Shown here: positions 62,375 through 64,000 of the stretch, one piece after another
How positions within the stretch are numbered: the stretch's first letter is position 1
Layout of the letters: every line of letters begins with the position of its first letter
NCBI RefSeq assembly: GCF_007786455.1
Contig: NZ_VNJK01000003.1
Location: 434,001 to 498,000 of the forward strand
Direction of reading: 5' to 3'
From: Paenibacillus agilis
GTDB lineage: Bacteria > Bacillota > Bacilli > Paenibacillales > Paenibacillaceae
Length of the DNA: 64,000 nucleotides
The notes under the pieces: model-generated
Told to the model about the DNA's origin: nothing
The model's input: only the letters and a program-made list of their open reading frames with translations
The model's database searches: none
Made by a program: the position numbers and the translations under genes

Positions 62375-63148
62375 ATGTACAAAGTTGTATTTTTTGATAT
62401 AGATGGGACGCTGTTGAATCCGGAAGGAAGCATTCCGCAAACGGCCAAGGATAGCATTGCACGACTGCAGGAGCAGGGCGTAGAGACGGTTATCGCAACG
62501 GGACGCACTCCATATGCATTCGAATGGATAAGAGAAGAATTGAATATTCATTCGTACGTAAGTATGAATGGAAGTTATGTTGTTCGAAATGGGGATGTTA
62601 TTATTAATGACCCAGTTCCAGTTGATATGTTAGATAAAATAAGCCGTTCTACTGGTACAAGAGGGCATGCACTTGGTATGGTTGGAACCGATAATACCGC
62701 GGTATCGCTTGCTAATGACCGTGTAACGGATTCGTTTACGGAATTCGGTATTGATATCCCTTTGGTAATGCCGGAATACTATCGAGAGCATGCTGTATAT
62801 CAAGGATTGTTATTTTGTGAAGAAGCGGAAATGAGTGACTATGTGGATGAATTCCCACAGTTGCGCTTCATTCGGTGGCATCCTCTAGCTGTAGATATTC
62901 AGAATGAGGGCTGCTCGAAAGCATCAGGTATCGCAGCATATTTGCAAGCAGCTGGATTGCAACCTGATCAGGCCGCAGCATTTGGTGACGGATTGAACGA
63001 CTTGGAAATGCTTCAGTTCGTAGGAGCGGGCGTAGCAATGGGAAATGCCAAGGATGAAGTAAAACAGATCGCGCACCGTCTTACAGCTGCTGCTCACGAG
63101 GACGGTATTCGCAAAGGTCTAATCGACTTACAACTTATCGAAGCGTAG
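62375..63148 (+). CDS. Cof-type HAD-superfamily phosphatase
   Basis: This 257-residue haloacid-dehalogenase hydrolase has motif I FFDIDGTLLN (nucleophile Asp 8), motif II VIATGRTPYAF, motif III Lys in CSKASGIAAYL and motif IV AFGDGLNDLEML. The large C2B cap inserted between motifs II and III, and GDGLNDLEML, identify the Cof subfamily, which dephosphorylates sugar phosphates or flavin intermediates. AAAGGAGGCACTAATA precedes ATG 62375. It is divergent from the LacI-type regulator, so its substrate may be a sugar phosphate connected with that ligand. Confidence 0.93.
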   Translation: MYKVVFFDIDGTLLNPEGSIPQTAKDSIARLQEQGVETVIATGRTPYAFEWIREELNIHSYVSMNGSYVVRNGDVIINDPVPVDMLDKISRSTGTRGHALGMVGTDNTAVSLANDRVTDSFTEFGIDIPLVMPEYYREHAVYQGLLFCEEAEMSDYVDEFPQLRFIRWHPLAVDIQNEGCSKASGIAAYLQAAGLQPDQAAAFGDGLNDLEMLQFVGAGVAMGNAKDEVKQIAHRLTAAAHEDGIRKGLIDLQLIEA

Positions 63149-63315
63149 GAGCCTTAGTATTGTGCGCAAAATGGTTGGCTATCCCTTGCTCAGTTATTGA
63201 TGAGCATAAGCTTCAAAACAAGCTTCAAATCGTGGGCTCTACAATGTGCTCAAATTTCCTCTTTGCAAGATGGTTGTTTGTAATGTTCTATAGGTTGCTT
63301 TCTAAGTATTGTTCG

Positions 63316-63374
63316 GTGTCCTCTGTGGAAGGAAAATGACGATAAATGTCCTTCCGAAAGTGGACACTTTTTTT
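63316..63374 (+). terminator. Nested hairpin terminator downstream of the HAD gene
   Basis: GTGTCC (63316-63321) pairs with GGACAC (63362-63367) and GGAAGGA (63327-63333) with TCCTTCC (63349-63355). TTTTTTT follows at 63368. Confidence 0.7.
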
Positions 63375-63961
63375 AAAAGATATATATCTTCTTCATAGGG
63401 GAAAATAGCATATTTAGTTTTTTTTTGAAATTTTATTGCACTATATATTGTGTTTTTCGTCCTGGAGGAGAAGTGTTGTCAATTGGTTCCTAGATGTCCA
63501 CTTTTGCGTGGACAATTTAGAATAATGTCTTTCTGTAGTGTACAAATTATGCTATGATTTATGCAGTATTTTAACAGGCAAATCGTAGTTGTCGGCATCA
63601 TCTTTGTATACTCGAAAGTTATCGTCATTTTGTATATTCGTAGTGTCCAAATGACTCTAATTAGTTATCGGTAACTCAACAAACTTAATAATGAAAATAA
63701 CGGAATAACTAACAGCACTGCAATTCGATAAGGTGAGTGGAATCCCTAAATTCATTCGAACAGTAACTGGCTATGTGATGGTTCACTCTATGACTGAATT
63801 ACCTTGTTTATGGAAAAGGTGTGGCTGTCATTTTTCAACAGGACATTTATCTTTGACGAATGAAAGAAGAAAGAGTACCATACAACATAATGCAGGGAAT
63901 GCGAACGGGTAAGTTATGGCATAGTAACTACTGGAAACATATCGCGTCACAGGACAAACAA

Positions 63962-63991
63962 TTGACGCTGGTACCGGCATTTTATTATAAT
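63962..63991 (+). promoter_or_regulatory. Strong promoter-like sequence at the window end
   Basis: TTGACG (63962-63967) and TATAAT (63986-63991) are 18 bp apart. It would drive a gene beyond the right edge. Confidence 0.6.
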
Positions 63992-64000
63992 AGTAAACAT

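Larger units (their letters stand above)
63149..64000 (+). other. 852-bp non-coding right end
   Basis: No convincing gene was found. A terminator-like structure (GTGTCC/GGACAC enclosing GGAAGGA/TCCTTCC, 63316-63374, then seven T) probably ends the HAD transcript. A GTCCAC-TTTTGC-GTGGAC hairpin lies at 63496-63513, and single GTGTCC/GGACAC motifs recur near 63360 and 63640. The rest is AT-rich. A 47-codon open frame from ATG 63860 runs off the end but has no good ribosome site. Confidence 0.5.

Noticed and set aside
63860-64000. A 47-codon open frame running off the right end
   Set aside because: It has no good ribosome site, overlaps a strong promoter-like sequence, and shows no recognisable similarity. 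It could be real only if the sequence continues.

Overview
The window reads as chromosomal DNA of a low-to-mid GC Bacillota, most likely Paenibacillus or a close relative. The evidence is a PBSX (xkd)-type tail operon, a GlcT/RAT-controlled PTS locus, a BirA-operator biotin operon, copper-amine-oxidase-like domains in two envelope proteins, AGGAGG ribosome sites, and several TTG or GTG starts. The genus is an inference. No rRNA, tRNA or CRISPR array was seen.

Region 1 (1-15065) is a contractile tail module in PBSX order: sheath (5'-truncated by the window), tube, tail-assembly chaperone with a -1 frameshift extension, short tape measure, LysM baseplate protein, XkdQ/R/S/T/U-like baseplate proteins, a small unknown protein, two tandem paralogous tail fibres, an XkdW-position protein and a 46-residue XkdX. 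A strong terminator follows. Next comes an ArpU-family regulator whose promoter has a LexA (SOS) box between -35 and -10. No holin, endolysin, capsid or terminase gene is visible, so this could be a prophage end or a tail-like bacteriocin.

Region 2 (15300-28830) holds housekeeping genes: uvsE, fabI, a TauE-type exporter, an inositol-phosphatase-family gene, a secreted C39-like protein, an orphan trpB, a ROK fructokinase with a cre-like site, and the biotin operon bioD-bioB-bioF-bioH-like-bioC behind a BirA operator. bioA is absent. The bioH-like gene carries a 30-residue tandem duplication, and its 3' half is a nearly continuous train of perfect inverted repeats.

Region 3 (28830-34670) is a complete sugar PTS locus: IIA, HPr, enzyme I, the GlcT antiterminator and a IICB permease. 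Two nearly identical RAT/terminator switches precede crr and the permease, so GlcT should control both units. The permease looks closer to the N-acetylglucosamine (NagE) type than to classic PtsG.

Region 4 (34700-37140) is an AT-rich insert-like segment with a secreted chymotrypsin-fold protease and a small secreted protein of unknown function.

Region 5 (37140-64000) contains hemL, an LCP-family ligase, an ABC exporter with two DUF990-type permeases, DinB, Bcp, three tandem 654-655-residue chemoreceptors, a YqkC-like protein, a BASS transporter, a GNAT protein, an orphan ModA-like lipoprotein, a polysaccharide deacetylase, a MoxR-DUF58-transglutaminase operon, a LacI regulator divergent from a HAD phosphatase with a perfect 14-bp operator-like palindrome between them, and an 850-bp non-coding tail ending in a strong promoter-like sequence.
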